This document shows, one piece after another, positions 11,632-24,209 of a stretch of 64,000 bases of DNA (its first letter is position 1; each line of letters opens with the position of its first letter). The stretch lies in NCBI GenBank assembly GCA_020747065.1, contig JAGMVK010000002.1:930001-994000 (forward strand), given 5' to 3'. A program made the position numbers and the translations under genes. The notes beneath the pieces are model-generated. The model saw nothing but the letters and a program-made list of their open reading frames with translations, was not told the DNA's origin and did not search any database. Source of the DNA: Cadophora sp. MPI-SDFR-AT-0126 (lineage: Eukaryota; Ascomycota; Leotiomycetes; Helotiales; Ploettnerulaceae).

Positions 11632-13099
11632 TTGAGGAGGAAGTGGTAGAGCCAGGATTAAGGGATCAGAAAGCTTTCTATCAGTGAGGTTTCTGAGGAG
11701 AAGTGAAGCACCATTAGTGTAGAACGGTCATCAGACTAGTCGTCATACTATAATCCAGGAATATCATTCTAGCTGTTAATAGTACTTTGTGATTTCTATG
11801 ATTTCGTGCACTGACTGGCATGTATAGCAGCTGTTTCAGTCCAGAGCAAATCCGAAGCAGCTCATTGAAAAATCACTGTTGACACCCAATTAAGCGAGAA
11901 CACCAGAAATCAGCGTTAAAAATCGATCAAATCCTCCCCAATTCACACAAACTCGCTTTTCACCAGTAAAGTCATGCGAAAATTATTATTGTGTACCAGA
12001 GGAATTCATGTTCTTCAAGAATCGGCAACGAAGCTTCTGTTCCATCCCAATATATCCGTCATCATACAATCTCGCTGCTAGGAAAACGTCCTGGTCACCA
12101 CGTAGCAACGAGCATGGTCCTGAACTCACCACATAGCGACACGCAAAACTTATGAGAACATTTCACACTGTACGTCCCAGTATTAAGGATTGTACCCATC
12201 GCTGTGAGACCAATGCGCATCTGAAGTAAAGCTGCAAAATTCAATCTTGTGCCTGTTGTGTGGTTGTTTGGTCAGTAGGCGGTCCGAATATACACTCGAC
12301 AATAACAAAAGTAACCATTAAAAAAGCACATGAAACCACATCAAAGTATTCCCCCTGCAACTCAATTTACCTTCCCATTCCCCTTTCCCATTTTCCCTTT
12401 CATTCACAAACTCACAGCCACCTCCCCTCACCTTCCCTCCCCCCTTCCCCTACACCCCTCCCAGCAAAACATACATCTATCCATCCCCCTCATGAACCTA
12501 AATAAGCAATCCCTCCCAATCGTGGGCGGCCACCACGGTGGTCCAGGTCGAAGTGGTTTCTTTCCCTCGGCACCACTCATCGTATACGAACACCAAAAAA
12601 AACCTAACGGCGGATCGATCGACAAAGGAAAACCTATCCAATTAGGTTTGTAGATCGGAACCTCACACACATCCGAGTGTGGGCATGCAATTGAGTTTTG
12701 CCTTTTTTTATTTTTGTTTCTTGTACTGGATATTTTTGTGCGATTTCATTTGCATGGACATGGAGGCGAGATTGTGTTTACTTTTGTGTTTGTTGACGTA
12801 CTTTCCTCGAGCCCGAAGCGACTAGAAGTGGGGCGGCGATAAAAAGCATGTCATTGCTCTTCAATCTATGCGAATTGTGGATGGGAGATTGAGGGATCTC
12901 CGTGATATGTGCAGAAAATAATTGTTGCCACCCTCATGTCCACTGGACAAAGTCCAAGGGTGGAAGTGTGCTCATCTGGCTAATGTACTACTCTGATAGC
13001 AATAGTCAAGTCTCCATCCGTTCCAGCGAGTATGCAGCTAATCATATACCAGAGACAAAGTGCTGTGTGCAGGCTCTTCTCCCACATCAGAGTGACTTT
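11632..13099. other. Intergenic, no supported gene
   Basis: About 1.5 kb between the lactonase relic and the 3' end of the 605-aa gene. It contains pyrimidine-rich low-complexity sequence near 12360-12490. The frames there (for example 12330-12653) are proline/serine-biased because of that composition and show no domain. Confidence 0.55.
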
Positions 13100-15065
13100 T
13101 CATTCCATCTCCTTACCGATTTCCTCTCGGGCAGTGACGACGGCATTCACCGATCGTTCTCCAAGCCCTGGCTTTCTTGGGGATCTTTTATCCACACATT
13201 CCACGACTTCTTGAACAACTTCAGCTGAATTTACTATAAGCCAAAGGGGCTTATCATGTTCTTCGGGCTCAGATTCTACTGCACGTAAGTGTCAAGAATA
13301 GTCAGAAGGGATCCAGTCTGCGCTTACTGGTGGCCAAGTTCTCTTTCTGTATTCTTGTGATAGAATTCTGGTACTCAAAATGTGACTCCTGCTTGATTAT
13401 GATGTTTCCAACATGACTCTGACGAGATGGGACACTGTGGCTGGTGATCAATTCTCCTTTGATACTGGCATCCAACCCCTGGTCTTGTGTGAGTGCATGG
13501 TCATCAATCGGCTCCTCCTTGATGTTAGTATTCTCGAGACAAACTTCACCAGCCACTGGAGTTAGGACAGCCTGCGGGATCTCATCATCGGAAGCGGTAT
13601 CTTCACTTTCATCGTGGTAGCATTGCAGTCCCAAAAGTGTCAGGACCTTGAGCTCACGGGTCTGCTCGACGGAACGGTGTACACGTCTAGGCTCCATCTC
13701 TTCTTGATTGGTTTGATCATCGTGCATGAGCGGCCTGTTCAATTCTCCCAAGACACTAGCACCCGATGCTGAAGCTCCCTCCAAGGATATGTTTGCATCT
13801 AGCCAAGCAGTTGCCTCTTCTGATTTGAATTCTTTGTCCTGCATGGGCGGCAAACTACGGTTGGCAAGGAACTCCTTCCGGAGAGGTGAGAAATGTCTCT
13901 CGTGGGCATTACAACTGTTCAAATGACCAGTTTTCCCACCTAGTAGCCACTCTTGTGCCTCAACTCGTCCAGATATGTCCCTCTCATGGTTTATAGGAGC
14001 TTTTGAGTTTCTGCTGGCCATCCTTGATTTCACAACAGGAACCATGTTCTCACCTGTAACCTTCATCAAGACTTTTGGCTCCGTCGAGTATCTTTCAGGC
14101 ATTTGGGCATTGGAGTTCATCAACGAGAGACGTGCAGGATGGATTTTGTTCTCGGGAAGAGGATCGTCATTGGCATTGGCATATGGGATCGGATTGGTCT
14201 GGAAGCTTGGTGAATGGTTCTGGTATCCAGGCGCAGCGGCATACGATTGTCGATATGGGTCTTGAATAGCTGGAACAAAAGAGTGGCTTGCCCCATTATA
14301 TGCGAATCTATCTGGACCCAACTTGTGCTCATTGAAGAACGAGTTGTGGGTGGTTGCGTGAGAATCATTGAAAGAGTCGTCGAGATTTCCGAGCGCGTTC
14401 ATCTGCCCCTCCTTTCCATAGTCTCCAATGTCGGTATTCAGTTCAAGCTTCAGTGCTCGACGTCTGTCACCATTCTCTCTTCCACGTCTGTTGATTTCAG
14501 ATGCCCGTGATCTATTGAGGGCTGTGCGGCGGGCAATCTCGGGGTCCAAAGGATTTTGACTCATTAGCAGCTTGATAGCGGCGTACTCTTGGTTGATTGC
14601 ATTATTCTCTGCTCCAATCCGTTTTGACTCTTTGTTGATCTCAATCCGTCGAAATTCTTGTTCGGCCGTCTGGTAAGGTCAGCCTAACCCCTCCAACTGT
14701 GCCATTCTTTTGCTCACTAATTGCGGACCCGCGCCTGTTGAAGATATCTGTCGCTTCCTCGAAGTTCGATTGGAGTTCGGAGATGCGGCCCTCTTCTTGC
14801 TCTGCTTGCCATTATACTGCTGGGCTGCTGACTGGATTTGCTGAGGCACATTATCCTGCCTATACAACTTCACCACTTTCTACAAGACCCCGTTCGTTAG
14901 CATAACACATAAAGGTTAGTGAAACACAACCTTGCCATTCTCACTCGTCTCATGAATAATCACCCTATCCCTAATCGTCACCTTATCACCCGGAAGAGTG
15001 ATCCAGCCACTATCAGGCATGTCACCCAATGGTAGCGTGTTGAGGTTGATCATGTTTTTCGGCAT
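13100..15065 (-). CDS. Uncharacterised probable nuclear protein with SUMO-consensus motifs
   Basis: Family not recognised. Four exons join in frame: 15065-14931, 14879-14718, 14669-13328 and 13278-13100, giving 605 residues. The introns (14930-14880, 14717-14670, 13327-13279) are about 50 nt with GT..AG ends. The N-terminus (GWITLPGDKVTIRDRVIIHE) looks like a small folded segment. It is followed by a basic stretch (KQSKKRAASPNSNRTSRKRQ) that would suit a nuclear localisation signal, a charged helical segment (TAEQEFRRIEINKESKRIG) and a long, largely disordered Ser/Asn-rich region. Three psi-K-x-E sites lie close together (IKEE, IKGE, IKQE). The function is unknown. The exon 4 extension rests on frame and splice sites only. 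A second ATG four codons downstream is an alternative start. Confidence 0.75.
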
Positions 15066-15929
15066 GTTGGAGAGGAGAAATCAGCTGGAGAGACGTCGTA
15101 CAGATTGCACTTAGTAGCTGTGGACGTGGATGAGCAGACTGCTGCCGCCCGCTGGTACTGTTGATTGAAGGAGACGAGAGGATGGGATGGGATGGGATGA
15201 GATGGGATGGAAAGGTGAGATTGAGTGGATGAGACGGGTGCGGGATGTGGAGGGAGGTGCGACTTCCCGATTCGGAAAGCCTCACTTTTGAACTTGTCGG
15301 AAATGGAAGTTGCACCTCTGTCATCCAGCTGGCTGAGGAGACTCAATTCTAACTTTTCAAACTGTCGGTGACCATAATTCCATGCAGTCTGAGTTGAAGA
15401 GGATAGCTTGAAATCTTCCAACTATCGCTGCATCAATGTGACGTCCTTGATCATGTTATGAGCAAACATGGATGTTCCAATCTGCTTGATGAGATGTCAG
15501 GCGCGAAGGGTCAAAGATATTGAGCATATGCTACTTGCCATCAGAGATGTACCAGATGTTCCTCTCCACATGTCCATTTTGGGACGCAGCCGAAGCAAAA
15601 AGCATACGAGTTTAAGATAAAAATCAGCTATCTATCATAGCTACTCCAAAGTCTACAAAATGACACATATACAGGCATACACAAGCACACGGTATACCTA
15701 CCTCATATCATACAGAAACCCAATCTACAAGTCTTCATTTGCCTAAACCCATCCGTCAACTCCCTGACCATTCGTTCACCAACAGACGGGAAGCGGCCTG
15801 TTCGGTGAACACTAGTCCAAAATGTATGCCGCAAATGCCACGCTCAAATAGCAAGACCCAACACAACCTCGAAACGAATCCTTCTAGGGAGTCTGTATCC
15901 TCCCACGCCCACCCGGCGTTTGTCACTTC
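15066..15929. other. Intergenic between the 605-aa gene and the Sec7 gene
   Basis: Promoter side of the 605-aa gene and 3' flank of the Sec7 gene. A 123-aa minus-strand frame overlaps this region (15050-15421), but much of it is repeat-derived (HPIPSHP) and it shows no domain. Confidence 0.55.
15181..15210. repeat. GATGG/GATGA pentanucleotide microsatellite
   Basis: Six consecutive five-base units, five of them GATGG and one GATGA, counted by eye. It lies in the leader/promoter region of the neighbouring minus-strand gene. Confidence 0.85.
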
Positions 15930-18900
15930 TTACTTGAAACTAGATCTCCTCCTCGCAGGAGTCATTGAATTCGTCGGACTGGATGGCGTTTCGGTCCGTT
16001 CTGGCAAGCCTAGTTTTATCTCTCCTACCCTTCTCAACAGGCCCTGCAGGGCCATCCTCACTTCGGCTCCCATATCTCTATTCAAGAGATCAACACCCAG
16101 TGGGTAAAATGTCTCGATGTACTTCTCAAAATCCTCTCGAGGGAAGTTCACATAGCCCTCCAACACATCCACCACGACTGGTCTCCAGGCAATAATGTTT
16201 CGTTGCTGGGATTCCTCTTCTAGAACGGTGAAGCCACGAATGATATCGGCGCACAAGGGTACCAAAGCTGCTTCTGTATCTCCGCGGTTGCTCTTTCGTT
16301 CTTCGCTGTCGTCGTGATACATGCGGAGAAGGATGCTCACGTATGTGGCTGCGCTACCACTTTCTTGCTTCAGAAGATTGGGAGGTTGCTTCATGAAGCC
16401 TTCACGCCAGAGGCGCATGCGGAGCTCCTTGTTTTCGTTGAACTTCTTGGCAAAGAGAAAGCTTTTCTTAAGTAGACCCATCAAACGGAGGAGTTCTGGA
16501 CTAGGTATCTGAGTGTAGACTGCATCATTGGAGAAGAGTTCATTCACGGTCTCGATCATGAGGAGTTGCAAAACACATTTCGTGATGATCTTGTTGAAGA
16601 ATCGCCGGCGGGCAGCAGTGACCACAACTGGCTGCTGCTGAAGTCCAGACTGAGGTTTGTAATCTTCCAGATCTGTAGCAGCTGAAGTTGGTGTCCTAGC
16701 TTCATCGTCGTTGATGCTTTCAGCATCGGATGTCGTGGATCCATTCGCAGTGGTAATTCTTAACGATTTCTCATCTGGAGTCGCTTCGTCCATCGGCGAC
16801 ATCCCATTCTCCATTCCGCTCCCTGCTGATGTTGTAGCGGAAAATAGCTGGTATGCAGTTGTCTTCTCAAATAGCTCCACGAAGGCTCCAACAATTTTTG
16901 ACCAATGTGCGGGCTGGAACTTTGTCACATTTTGCAGGATGAGCTGCTGCAGGCAGTTGCTGCCGATCCTTGCGATCGTGTCGTTCTCTTGACAGATGCA
17001 CAGTGTCAAGAGATCTAAGAATCTGTCGAGCATATATTCGAGCGACTTGAAGTAGTATGTGAACAGAGAGATCATATTTCGTAGAGCTTGAATCATGGTG
17101 GTCGACAACCAGACGGAAAGTTCTTCGTGTGTCAGGACGTTCGACATCTCCGACTTCGACTTGAGCACCAGGAAGATAGGGTAAAGAAGTTGTCGCCAGA
17201 GTATATCCCAAAAATCATGAGGAAAGTCGCGGCCGTAATTAATGAGGGATTCGAACAAGTAGTTGAGAGCATTGGATCTAACCTCCAAATCCTCACCTGT
17301 CATCAGAACATCGTGGAAGGCGAATAGCACAGGAAACCAGAAGGCCTCCTCTTGCGATGTCCTGCTGACTTGTTTGGATGTATCGGTCTTGATAGAGCCG
17401 TCGGAATTTGCGTCAGACTTGTTTGACAGTGGGCATTCGGGAGTCTTGAGCATCCTTGGAATAATTGACTTGAGCGTGTCCATGGCTTGGAGTCCTTTCT
17501 TCTGAAATCTCATATTCTTTGAAAATTCGGTCAAACACACAACAAGATCTGCGAAAGCTCCTTGGGATATCACCATACCAAAGTGCGTTTTGTACACCTG
17601 GTTGACATTCTCAAAAGCAAGGTTGACAATGCTCTCGTATGGCTCTCGAGCAGCCACAGTGAAAACACCAAACATGGTCCGCCATCCAGAACGAATATTG
17701 GAACCTCGAGCCTGGATCATTTGAATGAGACAGCGGAGTGCCATATCCTTTACAGTGACGACACTGCTGTTTGCCATGACATGCTCGAATGGCTTGAGAA
17801 AGTCCTTTTGGAACTTGAAACCCGGCAATTCTTCGATCTCCATGAAACGCATGGAAAGTTGGCGTAGCGAGTCCAGCGCGAAGAAGACAACTCGAGTGTT
17901 ATTGTAGCAACCCACACGGTTGAAATGCTCGCCCAAAACAGCCCAGATATTCGTCCATTCGAACCTGACACGGGTCATGTTGTAGTAACTGATCTCAACT
18001 AATTTCTGCAGACAGTATGTTCTTGGATTTTCTGTCTGGCCCGAAATCTTGATTTCCTCCCAGCTGACTTCTGTTAAGGCTCGTACAAAGTGTACGATAG
18101 CTTCACCAGAAAGATTTGCGCTGTTGGTAAATATCCGATCGACGCCTTTAATGACCTCATCCGAGCGGCTCTCCATAGCTATTTCCATAGAGTAGCTTGT
18201 GCTCGTAGTCGTTGAACGAGGTCTGGGACGTGCTGGACGTTGTGACTGACTCGATTTCCTGGACGCCGATTGTGAATCTGTTTTCGACGCAGGGACGATT
18301 CTCGCCTTCGACACATCCGGGATGGACCCTTCATCGATGCCATCAGATATTAGTTGCAGCCTATCCAACTGACTGATGCACATCAAGATATCTCGCCAAG
18401 AGCCTTTCAAGAGATTACCCTCTGTTTGTCCAATCTCGATCAGAACCTTCAGAGCTTCAACATTCTTTGCCTGCATTTCGGTGGGTGTGTTGAGATTCGT
18501 GGCATTTTTCAATGCTGACACGAAAGCTTCTCGTGCGGTCTCCAAATCGAACAGACATGCAATTCGAATAGCGAGCTTCATTCCCTCCATGCACAACTTG
18601 ACAATCTCAATGTTGTGTGCATTTTGCATTTGTCCAGAAAGTCCTGAGAAGAATGACATCCAAGTCACATCGAACATCGGGCCAACGTGCTTAAAAGAGG
18701 TGGCTGGAATAAATTTGATGCCTCCAGACTTCGCAGCATTCTTCCTCTGGTTACGGAATAAGTTCTTGAAGAGTTGCTCCGATCTGTGCGAAATCTCTTC
18801 CGATTGTTGCAAGTATGCTTCTCTCTGGAGATCTCGTCCGACGGTTGCAAGAGCCTGGCCAAGCCCTGCCGCAATGCCGCCTGACTGCTGAGGCACGATT

Positions 18901-21715
18901 CCCATAGCTGCTGCAGCTTCACGTTCGCTCTTGAGCACGATCTCATTCTGCGCAATTTCATCAAATATGCCGATGAGATACTCATCAGGGAGATTTGCAT
19001 TGTCATTGATACCGCGGTTATTCTTGATGAAATCCTCTTTCGTCATCCGCTTCACGACCTGACGGCTATGAGCATCTGTGTTCAGCATGATGACTGAATA
19101 AGCGAGCACATAGGCTGTATCTGCATTGGCGAAGGCATTCGGATTGCCGGTCACATATCGATTTGCGAACTTCAGCATGAATCTGTCAATCTTCTGCGAC
19201 TCTCCGGGCAATCTAAAAGATTGCAGAAATTGTCTCAAGGCATCGACGAATCGTCGTTTGGTGAAGTCCATAGTGTCTACAAACTCGTGCATAATTGCGA
19301 TGTTTCGCTCATCGCCTTCACCAAGGTACTCTCCGATTTGAGCTTTATCCAAGCGTTCTTCGGAGATCAAGAAGCGCGCGATATCCACAGCACTATCGCT
19401 AGGAATGAATCCTTCTCTCACTAGAAGCTCAATCCCTCGCTTGGGCTTGAAGTTGAATTGCTTGATGGCGTTGCTTAAAGCAGTTTTCCGCTGCTTTTCT
19501 CTTTCGAGCTGATTTGGGTCGTCGTCGGCGACTGGAGTTGAAGGAGGTAGAGGTGTGTCACCATTAGTGATACGTGAGGAGCTGTCGTTTTGCGATGGAT
19601 CTAGTGATTGTCGGGTATCTTCCGAGTGTCTGGTGTCTCCCTCTAAGCCACCGGTGACATCGGCAATGCCCTGCTGAGACCAGTTGACCATAGATCTCAA
19701 CGCTTCAACAAGACAGTCCAAAGCTTGGCGCTTGATGATGTATTCCTTCGGTATCTCTTCATCAACACTGGCGTGTCGATCAGTCAGATGAGCAGTTGTC
19801 AACGATGGTGGGAGAGTTCCGCGCGCCTGCCAGTCTGATCCGGATCCGTTCAGCGCGCCTTTAGCAGCTCGTTCCTCATACTGCTGTTGGTGAAGTGGGC
19901 TGACCATGACCGCTTGACTTGCTGCTTTGGAGAGGTCTTCAATTAATGTTTGGAACATATTATCGACATTCCGGTCGCAGTCATAGTTCAAGTAAGTCTC
20001 GACCAGCGCTCTTGGGTCCCCACAATATCTCTGGAGTATCCCCATGAAATAGAGTTTCTGTGCAACAGGCGCATTCCGTCTCTCTAGAAGCGCCAGGTAG
20101 ATCTCATTGAGAAACACCTCGATTTCTTTCTACAAAGAGATCAGCTCTAAAAATTTCAGTAGATTGGCATCACAAACCTTGAACGGCGCTCTCATGAATT
20201 TCAACATGAGCCAGAAAATTTCACAGCACACCTCGAATACTCTATCCACCGAGCTCGCCCCATTACGAGTGATGCTCAGACACAAGTAGAATTTGATAGC
20301 TTGCAAAAACCCCGTTGGTTCATTGCTTTTGCTGTTCGTAATAGTACATAACGGAGAAGTGAAGACGAGCATATTATTATTCAGCAAGGTGTGGATGAGG
20401 TGAAGCGAAATCAGTTTTGATCGCATAGCCTGGCCTTTTAAATCGTAGAGTTGATCAGGTGGGAGGACCTTTGTGCTGAGATTGCAGAATGACCGGAACA
20501 CCAAATATGCGTCTCTTATGTAGACTTCGTCCTCATTGTCCTCGGAGTCCAATCCTTCGTCTATGGTGCTCTCGGGTGGTGTTTCGCCTTCTGCATACCG
20601 AGGGGAAGCCTGCGCATGCTTCAATTGTGTTACCATGGTCGATCCATCTCCCATCTGCGAGTCGTCGAAACTTTTTCGATGCTCGAGGTCCTTCAGGGTA
20701 AGCTTTGGTCCATCTCCGTCGGATGGCACTTCGGAGGCCGCACTTTCCTCCACGGACTCCTCTCTTTCATCATCCCCATTTGCTTCCGGCGATGCATCGA
20801 CAGTATAAGAGCTTGTGTTTCCCGCACTCTTCCCGAGCTTCCCAAGGTTCAACCTGGCTTCTTTCATGTGTATCCGAGTTTTGACTCTTTCGAAGACAGT
20901 CCCGACCATCTGAGTCAAAGTTCCCTGGGCAACCTGCTGATTGGCACTACTTTTCGAGAGAAGGAACACATTATAGACCTGCCGGACAGCCTTCAGAAGA
21001 CCCGCGCCATGTACCACAATTTTGTCGTTCAATACAGCTGCAAGTAGTGACTTGACAATTTGCAATTGAATTTCCACCGGCGTAGTCTCTCCCTGAAAAC
21101 AGTCGCATATCGTGTTGATAGCTCGGTCTATGAGGGGCTCTCGAGATGCTTCCTTGTCGGCATTGGGCGAGGATGGAACAGAGAAGTAGGAGTAGCTGAT
21201 CAGCTTCCCAATGCAGTCGAGGGCAGTTGTGATTAAGGGGATGCTGTTTCCAGATTTCGTAGCTAATTGTAATGGAGCAAAGATGACTTCTGGATCCGGT
21301 AATTGAGGCGCATGTTCCTTGATATCCTTGAGAGCTTTTTGGACGGATTCCGAGAGAGGCTTGTTCTTGTGTGCCTCTTTGGAGGCAGCAATAGTTTCCA
21401 AAGCGGACACGACAAAGACGATGGAGCTCATCATGGGCTTGTGGATGCACCGGTTCAGATTTCCATTCGTGACCCTTCCACTGCGCTGCTCGTCGATATG
21501 CCGGTCTTTCCGGGGTCGCGGAGTTGCTTGTCGGTTCGAAATATTGTTTGAAGCTCTAACCACGTATCCAGCATCAGCACGGCTGAGATAGTTTGGACTC
21601 TGTGATCCCTGTCGATCCCGTGTACCAGTGGCCGTGGAGTGGTCCCTTGGTTGTCTTTGAGCCGCTTCCTTCACTGGCTGGAAGGGACAGGTAAAGCAGC
21701 ACTGAAAGCTGCCAT
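15930..21715 (-). CDS. Sec7-family ARF guanine nucleotide exchange factor
   Basis: Large ARF-GEF of the trans-Golgi (yeast Sec7p / BIG type) that activates Arf GTPases for vesicle formation. The main exons are 21555-20178 and 20129-15930, joined across a 48-nt intron. My proposed first exon is 21715-21675, spliced over a 119-nt intron (GTGAAG..TTAG) with a CTGAT branch-like site, giving 1,872 residues. If that exon is wrong, the first in-frame ATG is 21434. The DCB region starts near MSSIVFVVSALETI and the HUS region follows. The Sec7 domain contains FRLPGESQKIDRFM, with the catalytic glutamate near residue 782, and AYVLAYSVIMLNTDAHS. The HDS repeats fill the rest, ending ARRRSSFK. It is divergent from the pyruvate dehydrogenase E2 gene. 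Confidence 0.92.
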
Positions 21716-22189
21716 TAGAGTAAGGGCTCTTAATACTTGTTCGGGCTATTTATATTCCGGACTGATTGAACATAGATTTGAGGACACAAGATCGCACGAG
21801 AATGTGCGGACACTAGGTAGACTTAAGACATCTTTCCAAGGAGTCCTCAAAGTTACTTCTCACTTCAAAGACATTCAAATCATCCGCAGATGGAATTCCC
21901 AGGTTCCTTATGGTATTCTGTCTAGTGCTGCTATAACAGTGGGAGTAAGCCCGGCCTCTTATCGCGCTAATCCCCTTGTGGCCGCTGGTTGGCCTTCCCA
22001 ACGCCAAAAATTACTAGAAAGCTCCCGAACTCAACGAATTAACCACCTCTCATCGTCGGGCCCTTTTCCTCTCTCCATCAACCTCGACGCAGATTGTCCA
22101 CGGCCTCAATTGTCTGGACCCGTTCGTCCTCTCCCCTCTCGTCCTATTTTCTACCTGTCCTTCGTTCTGCCAGGTCTTCAGATTTCAAG
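21716..22189. promoter_or_regulatory. Shared divergent promoter, Sec7 and PDH E2
   Basis: 474 bases between two head-to-head start codons. The sequence near 22040-22190 is rich in CT tracts. Promoter function is inferred from position only. An in-frame ATG at 22094 lies upstream of the chosen E2 start. Confidence 0.5.
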
Positions 22190-23696
22190 ATGCTCTCTGC
22201 GGTGCTTAGACGGCGCGCCGTACAGTCCACCTCATCCTTCTCCTACCAATTCGCGCGATGCTATGCCTCAAAATCTTTCCCACCTCACACGGTGGTCACA
22301 ATGCCTGCTTTGTCCCCTACTATGACAGCTGGTAACATCGGGACCTGGCAGAAGAAAGTGGGCGACACAATCGCTCCAGGAGATGTATTAGTTGAGATCG
22401 AGACCGACAAGGCACAGATGGACTTTGAGTTTCAAGAAGATGGTGTTTTGGCAAAGATTTTGAAGGAATCCGGCGAAAAGGATATCGCAGTTGGTAACGT
22501 CAGTATTTCAATTCAATTTCATTGATCTATTCATTGACTTTTTATAGCCTATCGCAGTTATGGTTGGGGAGGGCGAGGATGCATCGGCTTTCGAATCTTT
22601 CACCCTTGAGGATGCTGGAGGAGAGAGCGCACCACCACCACCACCAAAGGAGGAGGCCAGCGAATCCTCAGAGCCAGCAGACACCGAGTCAGGAACTGCA
22701 CCACCGAAGCCCGAATCAACACCAGCTCCCGAGCAACCCGTGTCGAGTGGTGGCAGATTACAACCAGCTCTGGAAAGAGCTCCAAATGCAAGCGCTGCTG
22801 CCGTTAGATTGGCAATTGAAACTGGTGTTAAGATCACTGGTCTCAAGGGTACCGGAACTGGTGGACAAATCACTGAGGCTGATGTCAAGAAGGCTGCATC
22901 TGGAAGCTCACCAGCTGCACCAGGCGCAGCCCCAGCGGCTTCATACACTGACACACCTATCTCCTCTATGCGCAAAACCATCGCCAACCGCCTTACCGAG
23001 TCCATGAATCAGAACCCCCACTACTTCGTCGCTGCCTCAGTCTCAGTTACTAAGCTCTTGAAGCTCCGTGCTGCTCTCAACGCCTCTGCAGATGGAAAGT
23101 ACAAGCTCTCAGTCAACGATTTCTTGATCAAGGCTTGCGGTGTTGCATGCAAGAAGGTTCCTACTGTTAACTCGAGTTGGAGAGATGGTTTCATCCGCCA
23201 ATTCAATAATGTCGATGTCAGCGTAAGTTCCAGCCCCCACTATACCTAGATCCAAACACTAGCTGACAAGATACAACAGGTCGCCGTCGCTACCCCAGCA
23301 GGACTGATGACCCCAATCGTCAAGTCAGTCGAAGGCCTCGGACTCGAATCCATCTCCGCACAAGTTAAGGATCTTGGCAAGCGTGCCAGAGATGGCAAGC
23401 TCAAGCCAGAGGAATACCAGGGCGGAACCTTCACCATCAGCAACATGGGCATGAACTCGGCCATCGACCGCTTCACAGCCGTCATCAACCCCCCACAAGC
23501 CGGCATCCTCGCCGTCGGAACCACCAAGAAGGTCGCCATCCCTGTAGAGACCGAGGAGGGCACATCGATCGAGTGGGACGACCAAATAGTAGTCACTGGT
23601 AGTTTCGACCACAAGGTTGTCGACGGTGCTGTTGGAGGCGAGTGGATCAAGGAGTTCAAGAAGGTAGTCGAGAATCCTTTGGAGCTGTTGCTATAG
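22190..23696 (+). CDS. Pyruvate dehydrogenase complex E2 (dihydrolipoamide acetyltransferase)
   Basis: Core acetyltransferase of the mitochondrial pyruvate dehydrogenase complex. It transfers the acetyl group from lipoyl-lysine to CoA. Exons are 22190-22498, 22548-23222 and 23280-23696, giving 466 residues. An Arg-rich presequence ([17 protein letters not shown]) precedes one lipoyl domain with the attachment lysine in [10 protein letters not shown] (about K74). A Pro/Glu/Ala-rich linker follows, then the E1/E3-binding domain ([21 protein letters not shown]) and the catalytic domain. The active-site HxxxDG appears as DHKVVDG near residues 438-444. The start at 22190 gives a clean presequence; an in-frame ATG at 22094 would add 32 residues without targeting character. 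Confidence 0.95.
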
Positions 23697-24209
23697 GTTA
23701 GGGTGCGTGGATAGAATATTGAGCTCTGGAGGTGAAGATGATGATGGGTTGGAAGCTGGGAGATGGGGAGGCTCCATGTGACTGTAATTGGCATAGAGAT
23801 TCCCCATGTAACCGTGTACAATGACCTCTACAATTTTTTGCAATTAAAAATGATCCTTGTAGCTCTGTTGCTTGTGTCATTCTCTTGGACTCTGTTGAAA
23901 GTCGCCGAACTTTGCTCAAGATGAGCACTAGCATTTGTAAGCGGTAGTCATGTAAACAGTTCCAGTCGACCCAAGTTTTCGATAATAAAGCCAAGATTGT
24001 TAAGTAGCTAAACTATGCAGTAAGACCATTTGTTATTGCAAAATATCCACAATCACACCCCGAAACTCCAGCCAAGCTATGGCCACCAATCCGACTATAT
24101 GTCCCGCAACCAGTGACGCCGCCCAATGCCGCTCAGTAACAAGCAATGTAACAAACTAAGATCATTCTGTCTCCCACTTTTTGAGTCTGGTTAGAAGCCA
24201 TCAATCAAA
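23697..24209. other. Convergent 3' flanks, E2 and Pep7
   Basis: About 510 bases between two gene 3' ends. No frame with support is present; it presumably holds both polyadenylation regions. Confidence 0.6.

Noticed and set aside
12330..12653. Proline-rich 107-aa plus-strand frame
   Set aside because: Created by a pyrimidine-rich tract; no homology pattern.
21435..21674. Long Sec7 frame beginning at 21674
   Set aside because: That position is a GTG inside the proposed first intron, not an ATG; a spliced upstream exon explains the start better.
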